A DNA stretch of 46,270 bases. Origin: Cyclobacteriaceae bacterium. GTDB taxonomy: Bacteria > Bacteroidota > Bacteroidia > Cytophagales > Cyclobacteriaceae. The position numbers and the translations under genes were made by a program. The notes under the pieces were generated by a model. The model did no database searches. It worked only from the letters and a program-made list of their open reading frames with translations, and had not been told where the DNA came from. This document shows, piece after piece, positions 16,920 through 25,113 of this stretch (position 1 is its first letter; each line of letters opens with the position of its first letter). The stretch covers positions 1 to 46,270 of the forward strand of contig JAHCHY010000025.1 of assembly GCA_026129485.1 (NCBI GenBank), read 5' to 3'.

Positions 16920-18365
16920 ATGAGATCAATTAATTTCTGCTTGCTTGTTGTATCTGTTGCTATTAGCTGCTCTCCCAAAGAAACTCCGCCACCAGCTCCG
17001 CTCCTTCCAGTACCGGCTGCAAATCAATTAGCCTGGCACCGGATGGAACTGAATGCCTTCGTTCACTTTACCACCAACACCTTTACGGGAAAAGAATGGG
17101 GTTATGGCGATGAAAGCCCGGCCATCTTTAACCCTGCCGATTACGATGCCGATCAGTGGGTGCTCACATTTAAAGAAGCCGGGTTTAAAGGCGTAATCCT
17201 CACCTGCAAGCACCACGATGGCTTTTGCCTGTGGCCCAGCAAATACACGGAGCACTCTGTAAAAAATAGTCCGTGGCGAAACGGGCAGGGCGATGTGGTG
17301 CGCGATGTAATGCGTGCCTGCAAAAAATACGAACTCAAATTTGGTATCTATCTCTCACCGTGGGATCGCAACCATGCTGATTATGGTACGCCTGCTTACC
17401 TTGACTATTATCGCGACCAGTTAAATGAGCTGTTCACTACCTACGGCCCTGTATTTGAAATGTGGTTTGATGGCGCCAATGGTGGCGATGGCTATTATGG
17501 CGGCAAACGTGAAAAGCGAAGCATACAAGGTTCCACTTATTACGATTGGCCCGCTACCTTAAACCTGGTGCGCGAGCTTGAACCTGAAATTCTTTTCTTC
17601 AGCGATGCCGGGCCCGGTGTGCGCTGGGTGGGTAACGAACGCGGCATAGCAGGCGAAACCAACTGGAACACCATTACGCCCGATACGCTTTACGCAGGCA
17701 AAGCCGGCATCGAACAACTATTGAATACCGGTTCAGAAAACGGCACACACTGGATACCGGCCGAGGTGGATGTTTCCATACGCAAGGGCTGGTTCTATCA
17801 TGCCGAAGAAGATACGCTGGTAAAAAGTCCGCAGCAATTATTTGACATCTACCTCACTTCCGTGGGAAGGGGCTCTACCCTGTTACTCAACATTCCCCCA
17901 GACAGGCGTGGTCGTGTGCATGAAAAAGATTCCGCTTCGCTTATGGGTTTCAGGGCATTGCTGGATTCCGCTTTTAAAACCAACATTGCATGGAACAAAC
18001 CTGTTAAATCAAGTTCATTCCGGGGAAAGGATAAAAAGTATAGCGGGGCAAATCTTACTGACAACAATGCTGAAACGTACTGGACAACCGATGATGAAAT
18101 TACTACAGGCTCAATCGAAATTGAATTGGGTGCAGGGCAGCCTGTAAATTTCATTGTATTGCAGGAATACATTCCGTTGGGGCAACGTGTAAAATCATTT
18201 ACAATAGAAGTACGAAATGGTAATGCATGGCAACCGATGGCCGAAGGTACCACCATAGGTTATAAAAGAATCTTAAAATTAAACGGAACAACTGCCGAAG
18301 CCATCCGCATTACAATTACCGATTCAAAAGCCTGCCCGGTCATTTCAAATATCTCGGTTTATTAA
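16920..18365 (+). CDS. GH29 alpha-L-fucosidase lipoprotein with C-terminal F5/8C domain
   Basis: A 481-residue enzyme that should release alpha-L-fucose from glycans outside the cytoplasm. The ATG at 16920 gives a lipoprotein signal (CLLVVSVAISC, lipobox Cys at 17); a GTG at 16887 would only add a tail. The GH29 barrel includes VHFTTNTFTGKEWG, ILTCKHHDGFCLWPS, FGIYLSPWDRN and MWFDGANGG with Asp184 as the expected nucleophile. From about 360 a discoidin/F5-8C-like sugar-binding module follows (DNNAETYWTTDD). It ends the GSCFA-DUF255-GH29 operon. No SusC/SusD pair is seen in the window, so this is not a classical polysaccharide locus. Confidence 0.92.
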   Translation: MRSINFCLLVVSVAISCSPKETPPPAPLLPVPAANQLAWHRMELNAFVHFTTNTFTGKEWGYGDESPAIFNPADYDADQWVLTFKEAGFKGVILTCKHHDGFCLWPSKYTEHSVKNSPWRNGQGDVVRDVMRACKKYELKFGIYLSPWDRNHADYGTPAYLDYYRDQLNELFTTYGPVFEMWFDGANGGDGYYGGKREKRSIQGSTYYDWPATLNLVRELEPEILFFSDAGPGVRWVGNERGIAGETNWNTITPDTLYAGKAGIEQLLNTGSENGTHWIPAEVDVSIRKGWFYHAEEDTLVKSPQQLFDIYLTSVGRGSTLLLNIPPDRRGRVHEKDSASLMGFRALLDSAFKTNIAWNKPVKSSSFRGKDKKYSGANLTDNNAETYWTTDDEITTGSIEIELGAGQPVNFIVLQEYIPLGQRVKSFTIEVRNGNAWQPMAEGTTIGYKRILKLNGTTAEAIRITITDSKACPVISNISVY

Positions 18366-18380
18366 TTCAAGATTTAAGCA

Positions 18381-19049
18381 TCAAAACTGACTTACAATCA
18401 GCAAAATTGCATTGTTGGAAAGCGCTTCAAACTCCAGGTGCGAACAGGACGGAAGACTAAGCGCATCGCGTGCATGCAGCAACCTGTTCTGCACTTCAAA
18501 TGCCCCCTCCAGCACAAAAATAAAATGACCGGCATTCGGTAAGCTCAGCTCACCCTCGCTGCGGCCATCAAACATACCGGCCCGAACCGCTATGCGCGAA
18601 TCACCCACACTTCCCTTAAACAACCGCACGAGGTTATTTGCATTTGCTACCAGGTTAAACTCTTCCAGCGCCATCCCCTCACCGTTGCTTCCAGCCAGTT
18701 CCCACAGCAGAAAGCTGGTCCACTCCGTTTCGTACGGATTAACAATCTCAATATGAGTTCCCGCACGCACACGATTAAAATAAAGATTGCCTGCATCGCT
18801 CGTTCGTTTTGTTTCATGGATTACCTCGCTCATACCCACTACCGGCAACAGAAAGAAAAGACCATCCTGCGTAATGGTGTGCTTCAGTGAATGGCCCGGT
18901 TTCAGCAGCACTTCGTCAAACACATTTAAATATCCAAACGCCTCGTTTAAGCCATGCAGGCTTTGATGTACCGTGCTTTGCGTACGTACACGCTTATCTC
19001 CGAGATGAATCCTGATAACAGGTGCCGAAGTCATACTCAAATTATCCAT
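18381..19049 (-). CDS. pirin-like bicupin protein
   Basis: A 222-residue protein with two cupin-like halves. The first half has the block FGYLNVFDEVLLKPGHSLKHT, similar to the pirin FDxxxPGxGFxxHPH segment but with only part of the histidine set (HTITQDGLFFLLP). The second half (MFDGRSEGELSLP, GHFIFVLEGAFEVQNR, LHARDALSLP) resembles the quercetinase-type C-terminal cupin. The iron-binding residues of active pirins are not clearly present, so catalysis is doubtful. It overlaps the stop of the dioxygenase gene by eight bases and is co-transcribed with it. Confidence 0.65.
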   Translation of the reverse strand: MDNLSMTSAPVIRIHLGDKRVRTQSTVHQSLHGLNEAFGYLNVFDEVLLKPGHSLKHTITQDGLFFLLPVVGMSEVIHETKRTSDAGNLYFNRVRAGTHIEIVNPYETEWTSFLLWELAGSNGEGMALEEFNLVANANNLVRLFKGSVGDSRIAVRAGMFDGRSEGELSLPNAGHFIFVLEGAFEVQNRLLHARDALSLPSCSHLEFEALSNNAILLIVSQF

Positions 19050-19743
19050 TCACCACAATAGTATGCGTAAGCGCATAACCCGCATCCACACTTCCGGTTA
19101 TTGCCGACATTTCTGTAGAAACTCCATCGCTAAATACATTATCGCTGGCGTTATAGGTATAACCGCTCATCCCTTTAGTGTATCCTTTTGAAGTTGCCGC
19201 ATTCACCAGCACCACTGCGCTGTTGTTTCCTTCCGGGAAGGCAATTTGTGTTACCAGCAAAGAAGCGCCTGACGAACTATAAATATGCACGTGAATGTGT
19301 GTAGCGCGACCCTGGTACCAGCCCGGGAATATAGACGTAAACCTGACTTTACCTTCGCTATCGGTAACCTGCCGTCCGCGTAAAAAATGGACACTTGTAA
19401 AATCCTGCGTCTGCATCGAGGTGCCACCGTATTCTGAATAATAGCCATCTTTATCGCAATGCCAGATGTCTACAATTGCACCCTGCATAGCCGCGCAGTT
19501 GGCGTTCTTATTCTGAATGGTAATCTCAATGCTCAGATCTATCCCTGTTCTGTCGGAGCGGATATCCACGATCTGCAATGAGGACGGGTTTTTGGTTGGG
19601 AACGGGCCTTCGGTTTCTGAATTGGTTACGGTACAGCCATTTGTATCATCCAGCAGCTCCTCTCCGGCCGAATCGCAAGCCATGAGCACCGGTACCATCA
19701 ATGTACCAAAACCAAGCTTTTTCAAAAATTCTTTGCGATGCAT
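19042..19743 (-). CDS. intradiol dioxygenase-like lipoprotein
   Basis: A 233-residue exported protein of the protocatechuate 3,4-dioxygenase beta-sandwich family. A basic start (MHRKEFLKKLGFG) and hydrophobic run end at VLMAC, a lipobox with Cys23. Family residues visible are ETEGPFP, GAIVDIWHCDKDGYYSEY (first iron Tyr), GRQVTDSEGKVRFTSIFPGWYQGRATHIHVHI (second Tyr and the two iron His). So the Tyr2-His2 iron site appears complete. Such outer dioxygenase-like proteins are common in Bacteroidota, with unknown substrate. It is first in a pair with the bicupin gene. Confidence 0.88.
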   Translation of the reverse strand: MHRKEFLKKLGFGTLMVPVLMACDSAGEELLDDTNGCTVTNSETEGPFPTKNPSSLQIVDIRSDRTGIDLSIEITIQNKNANCAAMQGAIVDIWHCDKDGYYSEYGGTSMQTQDFTSVHFLRGRQVTDSEGKVRFTSIFPGWYQGRATHIHVHIYSSSGASLLVTQIAFPEGNNSAVVLVNAATSKGYTKGMSGYTYNASDNVFSDGVSTEMSAITGSVDAGYALTHTIVVNG

Positions 19744-19870
19744 AAAATGTTGCTTTAGGGTTTATTTCCTTTATCAACGAATAGTAAGGCCTGATGGAGA
19801 TTTCGTATAGCTATTTGAGGCCAACACCCGTTATTTAAAGGTAAATGTTGGCGATACCTTCATTTTTTGG

Positions 19871-19878
19871 TAACCTTG
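19871..19878 (+). promoter_or_regulatory. possible promoter -7 element
   Basis: TAACCTTG at 19871-19878 matches TAnnTTTG at seven of eight places, with GTTG at 19847-19850 twenty bases upstream. It lies seven bases before the ATG at 19886, so a transcript would be almost leaderless. Confidence 0.25.
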
Positions 19879-19885
19879 ACCACCG

Positions 19886-20380
19886 ATGAAAACATCCCGG
19901 ATCATTTTGCTGGTTATATTAATCTGCCTCGCGCATACATTGCCCGTTCATGCCCAGGAACATACTACAGGCATTTTTGCAATCATCCAAATTGAAAAGA
20001 AAGGCAAAACAAAAGGTTACGGCCGCAGGGTTTTTAACCGCAGCCATCGCGAAAGATTTCTTATCCCGGAGCAGCCCCTGATTGCCAGCGCTGAATTTAA
20101 GGCCGTAAGCGAAATCACGCACGAGCTGCGCACCATGATCAGCTATTTCTCCATCACGGTCTCAACCGATGGACTTGCACGGCTTCGCAATACCATACAG
20201 GCGCTGACTGACACTGAACTCGTTTTGCTGATCGACAACACTGTGTTTGGCCGGATCAGCAGCAAAAGCGAAAATGATTTTCTCAACGATAAAATCACCA
20301 TTGTTAGCCCCATTAAGGATGCCGACCTGCAATGGGCGCACGAAAAACTGGATGAACTACTGAAGGCGCGCCAACAGTAG
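19886..20380 (+). CDS. exported protein of unknown function
   Basis: A 164-residue protein with a clear signal peptide (IILLVILICLAHTLPVHAQ, cleavage after about residue 23). The mature part has mixed alpha/beta character with a basic segment KKGKTKGYGRRVFNRSHRERF, and no cysteines or catalytic motif that I recognise. It is flanked by minus-strand genes on both sides, so it is a single-gene unit. I do not recognise the family. Confidence 0.7.
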   Translation: MKTSRIILLVILICLAHTLPVHAQEHTTGIFAIIQIEKKGKTKGYGRRVFNRSHRERFLIPEQPLIASAEFKAVSEITHELRTMISYFSITVSTDGLARLRNTIQALTDTELVLLIDNTVFGRISSKSENDFLNDKITIVSPIKDADLQWAHEKLDELLKARQQ

Positions 20381-20391
20381 TCCATGATACT

Positions 20392-21171
20392 CTATTCAGG
20401 AACCTGATAGAGCACAACATACGCGCCTGTCATATTTGTATATCCAATCACCATTCTGGCAGGCGTAAGCTCCAGTAAATCGAACTCAATCGTAGAACCA
20501 TCGCTTCGGATGGAATGATATTGTGTCTCCCAATCGGCAAACTGCCAGCTGCCTTCCGTGGTTACACCACATGCCTCGTTGGTGTACCAGGTAGTAAGCG
20601 CGCCATTGGTGTAGTTGGTAAACCGCGCGCTACGCAGGCAATCTGTTAAGGCTATCTCTGTTTCATTTACCACACGCTTCTCATATTTCCAGGTTTTCTG
20701 GCTGGTGCCGGCAATCATTTCCGTACGATCGGGAAACGGTTCGTTGGCAACCAGGGTGTACGTTTCGTGCAGATCAATTCCCGGAGTTTTACTTTTCCAT
20801 TCAAATGTGTTTTGGGTTAGCGTTAAAATCTCAAACTCAAAACCCATTATGTTCAGCATATTGCCATTCAACGTCCAGCTTAGGGTTCCGCCATCGCTGG
20901 AACTGGTGCCCGAATTACAGGGCGCAGTCATACAGGTATAGGTAGAAAAAATCAGCTCCTTATCTGTCGTAAATTTCATCTTGTGGTAATTCAGCTCGCA
21001 CGTGCCCAGGCATTCTTCCACATTCATGAATTTGCGGCTCACAATCTTCCAGGTGCGCTCCGATGTTCCGGTAAGCAACGCAACATCAACGGAAGGATTT
21101 TCTTCATCTTCGCTACAGGCTGCAAAGCCCAGCAGCAGGGCCAGCAGCGAAAGGGTTACCAGGTATTTCAT
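20392..21171 (-). CDS. lipoprotein with two lipocalin-like repeats
   Basis: A 259-residue lipoprotein: signal LLALLLGFAAC with lipobox Cys19 followed by acidic residues. Two similar units are visible: LLTGTSERTWKIVSRK near residue 32 and MIAGTSQKTWKYEKRV near 153, each leading into beta-strand-rich sequence with cysteines and ending in a line like FEWKSKTPGIDLHETYTLV or RMVIGYTNMTGAYVVLYQV. This is the pattern of Bacteroidota lipocalin-like lipoproteins, probably duplicated internally. Ligand and function unknown. It is monocistronic and divergent from priA. Confidence 0.75.
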   Translation of the reverse strand: MKYLVTLSLLALLLGFAACSEDEENPSVDVALLTGTSERTWKIVSRKFMNVEECLGTCELNYHKMKFTTDKELIFSTYTCMTAPCNSGTSSSDGGTLSWTLNGNMLNIMGFEFEILTLTQNTFEWKSKTPGIDLHETYTLVANEPFPDRTEMIAGTSQKTWKYEKRVVNETEIALTDCLRSARFTNYTNGALTTWYTNEACGVTTEGSWQFADWETQYHSIRSDGSTIEFDLLELTPARMVIGYTNMTGAYVVLYQVPE

Positions 21172-21288
21172 ATCAGGGTAAGGTTTAATTCCCGGTTCGA
21201 AGAAAGCTCACGGGCAACGCCAAAACTTGTAAAAATCCGAACTGGTCCTGCAAAGGGATAAACCATCAATTCCGTTATTTTTACAACT

Positions 21289-23793
21289 ATGGCCGCAGGC
21301 ACACTCTTTGATTCCGAAACCAACACGCTGTTTGCAGAAATCGTACTGCCCGTGCCTATTGCCAGGCTGTTTACCTATCGCATTCCGGCCGTTCTTAACG
21401 ATCGCGTAAAGCGGGGCCAGCGCGTAATTGTTCCGTTCGGCCAGAAAAAAATCCTTACCGGTATTATTGTGAATCTTCACGATCAGCCGCCTAAAGATTA
21501 TGAAGCCAAACCGATACTGGAGCTGTTAGACGAAACCGAGATCATCTACGACCAGCAGTTTAACCTGTACGAGTGGATGGCCGGCTACTACATGTGCTCG
21601 CTGGGCGAAGTGATACAGGCTGCGCTGCCTTCGGGCCTGAAGCTCTCAAGCGAATCGATGATCCAGTTGCGGCCCGGCTTTTCATTGGATAATTCTGACT
21701 TCGATTTTTCCGAAAAAGAAAGGCTCCTGTTAGACCGGCTAAAAGCCGGTGTGCTTTCCTACACCGAAGCCGCCAGGCTGTTAGATGCCAAATCCATTTA
21801 CCATATTCTCAAATCACTTTCATCCAAAGAAGCCATTATCCTGTTTGAAGAAGTAAAGGAAAAATTCAAGCCCAAAACCGAAAAGCACATTCGCCTGCAT
21901 AGCGCCTTTACGGATAAAAAATCATTAGAAGAATTATTTGAAAAGCTGGCAGCCAAACCCAAGCAGGAAGCCGTAGTGCTGAAGTATTTGCAGGATGTGC
22001 CCGTTTTCACCAATCCGAAATTAAATGAGCAAGGTCTGCCCAAAGCGCAATTGCTGCAAGGCGATGTTTCCGAATCATCACTCGGCACATTAGTTAAACA
22101 AAACGTGCTGGAAGAGTTTGAAGTAATTGTACCGCGCTTCGGTTTCCCGGATGCCAGCCATCAGCCGCCTGTATTGTTAAGCGAAGCGCAGGAAACGGCA
22201 CGCAACCAGGCGCTCGCTGCAATGGAAGAAAAAGGTGTAGCCCTGCTGCAAGGCGTAACCGGGAGCGGCAAAACGGAAATATACATAGACCTGACACGCA
22301 AGGCGCTGGATGGCGGCTCGCAGGTTTTATTGCTCCTTCCGGAGATTGCCCTTACCACGCAGATTGTACAGCGACTTAAAAAAATGTTTGGCAGTGAAAT
22401 GGGTGTGTATCACTCTAAGTTTTCGGATAACGAGCGCGTGGAAGTATGGAACGGTGTGCTCACCGGCAGGTTTCGGTTTGTAGTGGGTGTGCGTTCAGCC
22501 ATCTTTCTGCCCTTCGATAACCTCGGGCTGATCATTGCGGATGAGGAGCACGATGCTTCGTACAAGCAGCAAGACCCTGCCCCGCGCTATCACGCACGCG
22601 ATGTGGCGTTGGTAATGGCGCAGATCCATCATGCCAAAGTATTGCTGGGCAGCGCTACACCCTCGGCCGAATCGATATACCATGCCGCACAAGGCCGGTA
22701 CGGTTTAATAAAATTGAATGAACGTTTTGGCGATGCCCAACTGCCTGAAATTGTGTTTGCCGATTTAAGCGAGGAACGCAAACGCAAAACCACCAAAGGT
22801 GAGTTTACTGCTACCCTGCTGCGTGCGATTGGCGAAACCATTGAAAAGAACGAACAGGTGATCCTGTTTCAAAACCGGAGAGGCTACTCGCCTTTGGTAC
22901 AATGCGAAGACTGCCAGTGGATACCCAAATGCATTAACTGTGCTGTTAGCCTGACGTATCACCAATATCGCCACGCATTGGTTTGCCATTACTGCGGCTA
23001 CCGCGAAGACCTGCCCGCGCAATGTCCCGTGTGCTCATCCAAGCGCATACTCACATTGGGCTACGGTACCGAAAAATTGGAAGAAGAATTAAAATTTCAT
23101 TTTCCGAATGCGCAGGTGCAGCGTATGGATTTGGATACCACCCGCTCGCGTTCCGGTTATGAAACTATTATTGATGCTTTTGAGCGGGGCGAAACACAAA
23201 TATTAGTAGGCACACAAATGGTTACCAAGGGGCTGGACTTTGACCGCGTAAGCTTAGTAGGTGTGTTTGATACCGACCGCATGATGCACTTCCCCGACTT
23301 CCGTTCTTATGAACGCGCCTTTCAATTAATTATGCAGGTGAGCGGCCGCGCGGGCCGAAGGGAAAAACGCGGCACGGTAATACTGCAAACAGCCAACCCG
23401 AAGCATGAGCTGTTCCGTTATGTGGCTGCACACAATATAAGCGGCTTTATGGAAGACCAGCTCCGCGACCGCCACGCACATCTGTACCCACCCTACACGC
23501 GACTGATTGACATTACCCTGAAGCACACCGACAAAAAAGTGGTAAGCGCTGCTGCCATACAATTGGTAAATAGCTTACGCGAAAAATTACCCGCAGTAAA
23601 AATTATGGGGCCGGGCGAGCCGATGGTTTCTAAAATCCGCAACGAGTTTTTAATGATGGCCCTGCTCAAGATCAGGCGCGACCAGGGCAAGCTGCATGAA
23701 ATCAAAAGCACACTGTTGCAAACCGCTGCCCGCCTGCAACAAGCTAAAGAATACCGCAGTGTAAAGGTGGTGTTTGATGTGGACCCGGTTTAG
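21289..23793 (+). CDS. priA: primosomal protein N' (replication restart helicase)
   Basis: An 834-residue PriA, the helicase that reloads the replisome at stalled forks. The N-terminal DNA-binding domain begins FAEIVLPVPIARLFTYRIP; Walker A is GVTGSGKTEIY near residue 323, DEEH near 417, and the helicase C half includes GTQMVTKGLDFDRVSLVG and QVSGRAGR. Between them the zinc-binding segment (about 537-584) has its cysteine pairs CEDCQWIPKCINC, CHYCG and CPVC. Length slightly exceeds the Escherichia coli protein. The accessory island starts immediately after its stop. Confidence 0.96.
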   Translation: MAAGTLFDSETNTLFAEIVLPVPIARLFTYRIPAVLNDRVKRGQRVIVPFGQKKILTGIIVNLHDQPPKDYEAKPILELLDETEIIYDQQFNLYEWMAGYYMCSLGEVIQAALPSGLKLSSESMIQLRPGFSLDNSDFDFSEKERLLLDRLKAGVLSYTEAARLLDAKSIYHILKSLSSKEAIILFEEVKEKFKPKTEKHIRLHSAFTDKKSLEELFEKLAAKPKQEAVVLKYLQDVPVFTNPKLNEQGLPKAQLLQGDVSESSLGTLVKQNVLEEFEVIVPRFGFPDASHQPPVLLSEAQETARNQALAAMEEKGVALLQGVTGSGKTEIYIDLTRKALDGGSQVLLLLPEIALTTQIVQRLKKMFGSEMGVYHSKFSDNERVEVWNGVLTGRFRFVVGVRSAIFLPFDNLGLIIADEEHDASYKQQDPAPRYHARDVALVMAQIHHAKVLLGSATPSAESIYHAAQGRYGLIKLNERFGDAQLPEIVFADLSEERKRKTTKGEFTATLLRAIGETIEKNEQVILFQNRRGYSPLVQCEDCQWIPKCINCAVSLTYHQYRHALVCHYCGYREDLPAQCPVCSSKRILTLGYGTEKLEEELKFHFPNAQVQRMDLDTTRSRSGYETIIDAFERGETQILVGTQMVTKGLDFDRVSLVGVFDTDRMMHFPDFRSYERAFQLIMQVSGRAGRREKRGTVILQTANPKHELFRYVAAHNISGFMEDQLRDRHAHLYPPYTRLIDITLKHTDKKVVSAAAIQLVNSLREKLPAVKIMGPGEPMVSKIRNEFLMMALLKIRRDQGKLHEIKSTLLQTAARLQQAKEYRSVKVVFDVDPV

Positions 23794-23808
23794 GTGTGTG
23801 TACCTAAA
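23789..23808 (+). terminator. weak stem-loop at the end of priA
   Basis: TTTAGGT at 23789-23795 pairs with ACCTAAA at 23802-23808 around GTGTGT. It overlaps the priA stop codon. No T tract follows, so its action as a terminator is doubtful. Confidence 0.3.
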
Positions 23809-23829
23809 TGCATGGTATAAGCGAAAAGC

Positions 23830-23862
23830 GGTGTGCCCGGTGTAAACACCTGACACTATAAG
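23830..23862. repeat. partial copy of the CACCTGACA repeat
   Basis: The segment from GGTGT at 23830 to ATAAG around 23862 resembles the second hairpin of the 79-base repeats at 26139 and 29206. It shares AACACCTGACA and ATAAG but has a degenerate left arm. It lies between priA and the DUF262 gene, at the left edge of the AT-rich cassette. Confidence 0.45.
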
Positions 23863-23925
23863 GAAATCACACAAAGCCGACCACTATAGGGGATATTTGT
23901 GTACATTTATTGCATATATAAACGA

Positions 23926-23934
23926 GTTAGCGGC
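23926..23934. repeat. left 9-base inverted repeat of the DUF262-HEPN cassette
   Basis: GTTAGCGGC at 23926-23934 is the exact reverse complement of GCCGCTAAC at 25912-25920. The two copies stand 42 bases before the DUF262 ATG and 5 bases after the HEPN stop. Confidence 0.6.
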
Positions 23935-23976
23935 AACTCTAACAGACACTCACAGACAACGAATAGATAAATAAAT

Positions 23977-25113
23977 ATGGCAAAGAAAAAACTCACAGAC
24001 AAAGAAATTGAAGAACTTTATGAGTCAGGCATATTCAAACTGACACAAGAAAGAAATGACTTTTTATTACCCCAAATTCTTGACTTTGTTAATACTAAGA
24101 AATGGATAAATCTTCATCCTGAATATCAAAGAAGATTGGTTTGGGATAGACAAAAGAAATCATTGTTTATTGAATCTCTTATTATGAACATTCCAATCCC
24201 ACCAATTTTTCTATATGAATGGGATTATAGTCGTTTTGAAGTAATGGACGGACAACAGCGGCTAAGTACTATTATTGAGTTTTACGAAAATAGGCTCAAA
24301 CTCTCAGGACTTGAACAATGGGAATCCTTGAATGGAAAAACGTTTTCAGAACTTCCCCCGATTTTGAAAAAAGCATTTGATAGAAGAAGAATATCTGCGA
24401 CTGTTCTGTTAGCAGAAAGCAAAGTAGGAGAAAGAACACCAAATGAACTTCGGAAATTTGTCTTTGAAAGATTAAATACGGGTGGACAGAAACTCAACGC
24501 TCAAGAATTAAGAAATTGTATTTATTCAGGTCATTTTAATGATATGCTTATTAGGTTAGCAGGCAACGACATCTTTGATGATTTATGGGAAATTCCAAGA
24601 TATTCAGAAAATATTCGTAGTGGTCAAATCTCTAAGAATTTAGCAGAAAATGCACTGTTTAAAAGAATGACAGATTGTGAAATCGTATTAAGATATTTTG
24701 CATTTAAAGACAAAACCAAAGTCAAAGGTTCAGTCAAGAAAATATTAGATGACTGTATGGAAAGAGAACAAAACATAACCGCAACTAAAGCTAATGAATT
24801 AGAAAATATTTTTATTGACCGCTTGAGTGCTTGTCAAGCAATTTTTGAAACATATACTTTTAAATTACCAGAAGGGAAAAAGGGAGTGAAATTATCTCAA
24901 CCACTTTTTGATGCTGTTATGATTGCTGTTGATAGGTTATATTCAAAAAAGGACGAGTTAATTAGCCATAAGAAGAAAATACAAACTGAATTTTTAAAAT
25001 TATTGAATGATCCAAATAATTACGAATTAGTTGTAGGCAAACCGGGTACTGCCGATGCTATAAAGAAAAGAGCTGATTTCGTTTTCGATTTTTTAAAGGG
25101 TTATGTAAACTAA
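23977..25113 (+). CDS. DUF262 (GmrSD N-terminal/ParB-like) protein
   Basis: A 378-residue protein of the DUF262 family. DUF262 domains have a ParB/Srx-like fold and occur in GmrS, SspE and BrxU anti-phage proteins, where the DGQQR motif supports NTP hydrolysis linked to DNA cleavage. Here FEVMDGQQRLSTI places DGQQR at 91-95, preceded by HPEYQRRLVWDRQKKSLFIESL, and the second family block FVFERLNTGGQKLNAQELRN lies at 161-180. No HNH (DUF1524) domain follows, unlike GmrSD or SspE; the C-terminal half is helical and unrecognised. Base composition is strikingly AT-rich beside priA. Its stop overlaps the HEPN start (TAATG), so the two proteins are translationally coupled and probably act together. 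Confidence 0.88.
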   Translation: MAKKKLTDKEIEELYESGIFKLTQERNDFLLPQILDFVNTKKWINLHPEYQRRLVWDRQKKSLFIESLIMNIPIPPIFLYEWDYSRFEVMDGQQRLSTIIEFYENRLKLSGLEQWESLNGKTFSELPPILKKAFDRRRISATVLLAESKVGERTPNELRKFVFERLNTGGQKLNAQELRNCIYSGHFNDMLIRLAGNDIFDDLWEIPRYSENIRSGQISKNLAENALFKRMTDCEIVLRYFAFKDKTKVKGSVKKILDDCMEREQNITATKANELENIFIDRLSACQAIFETYTFKLPEGKKGVKLSQPLFDAVMIAVDRLYSKKDELISHKKKIQTEFLKLLNDPNNYELVVGKPGTADAIKKRADFVFDFLKGYVN

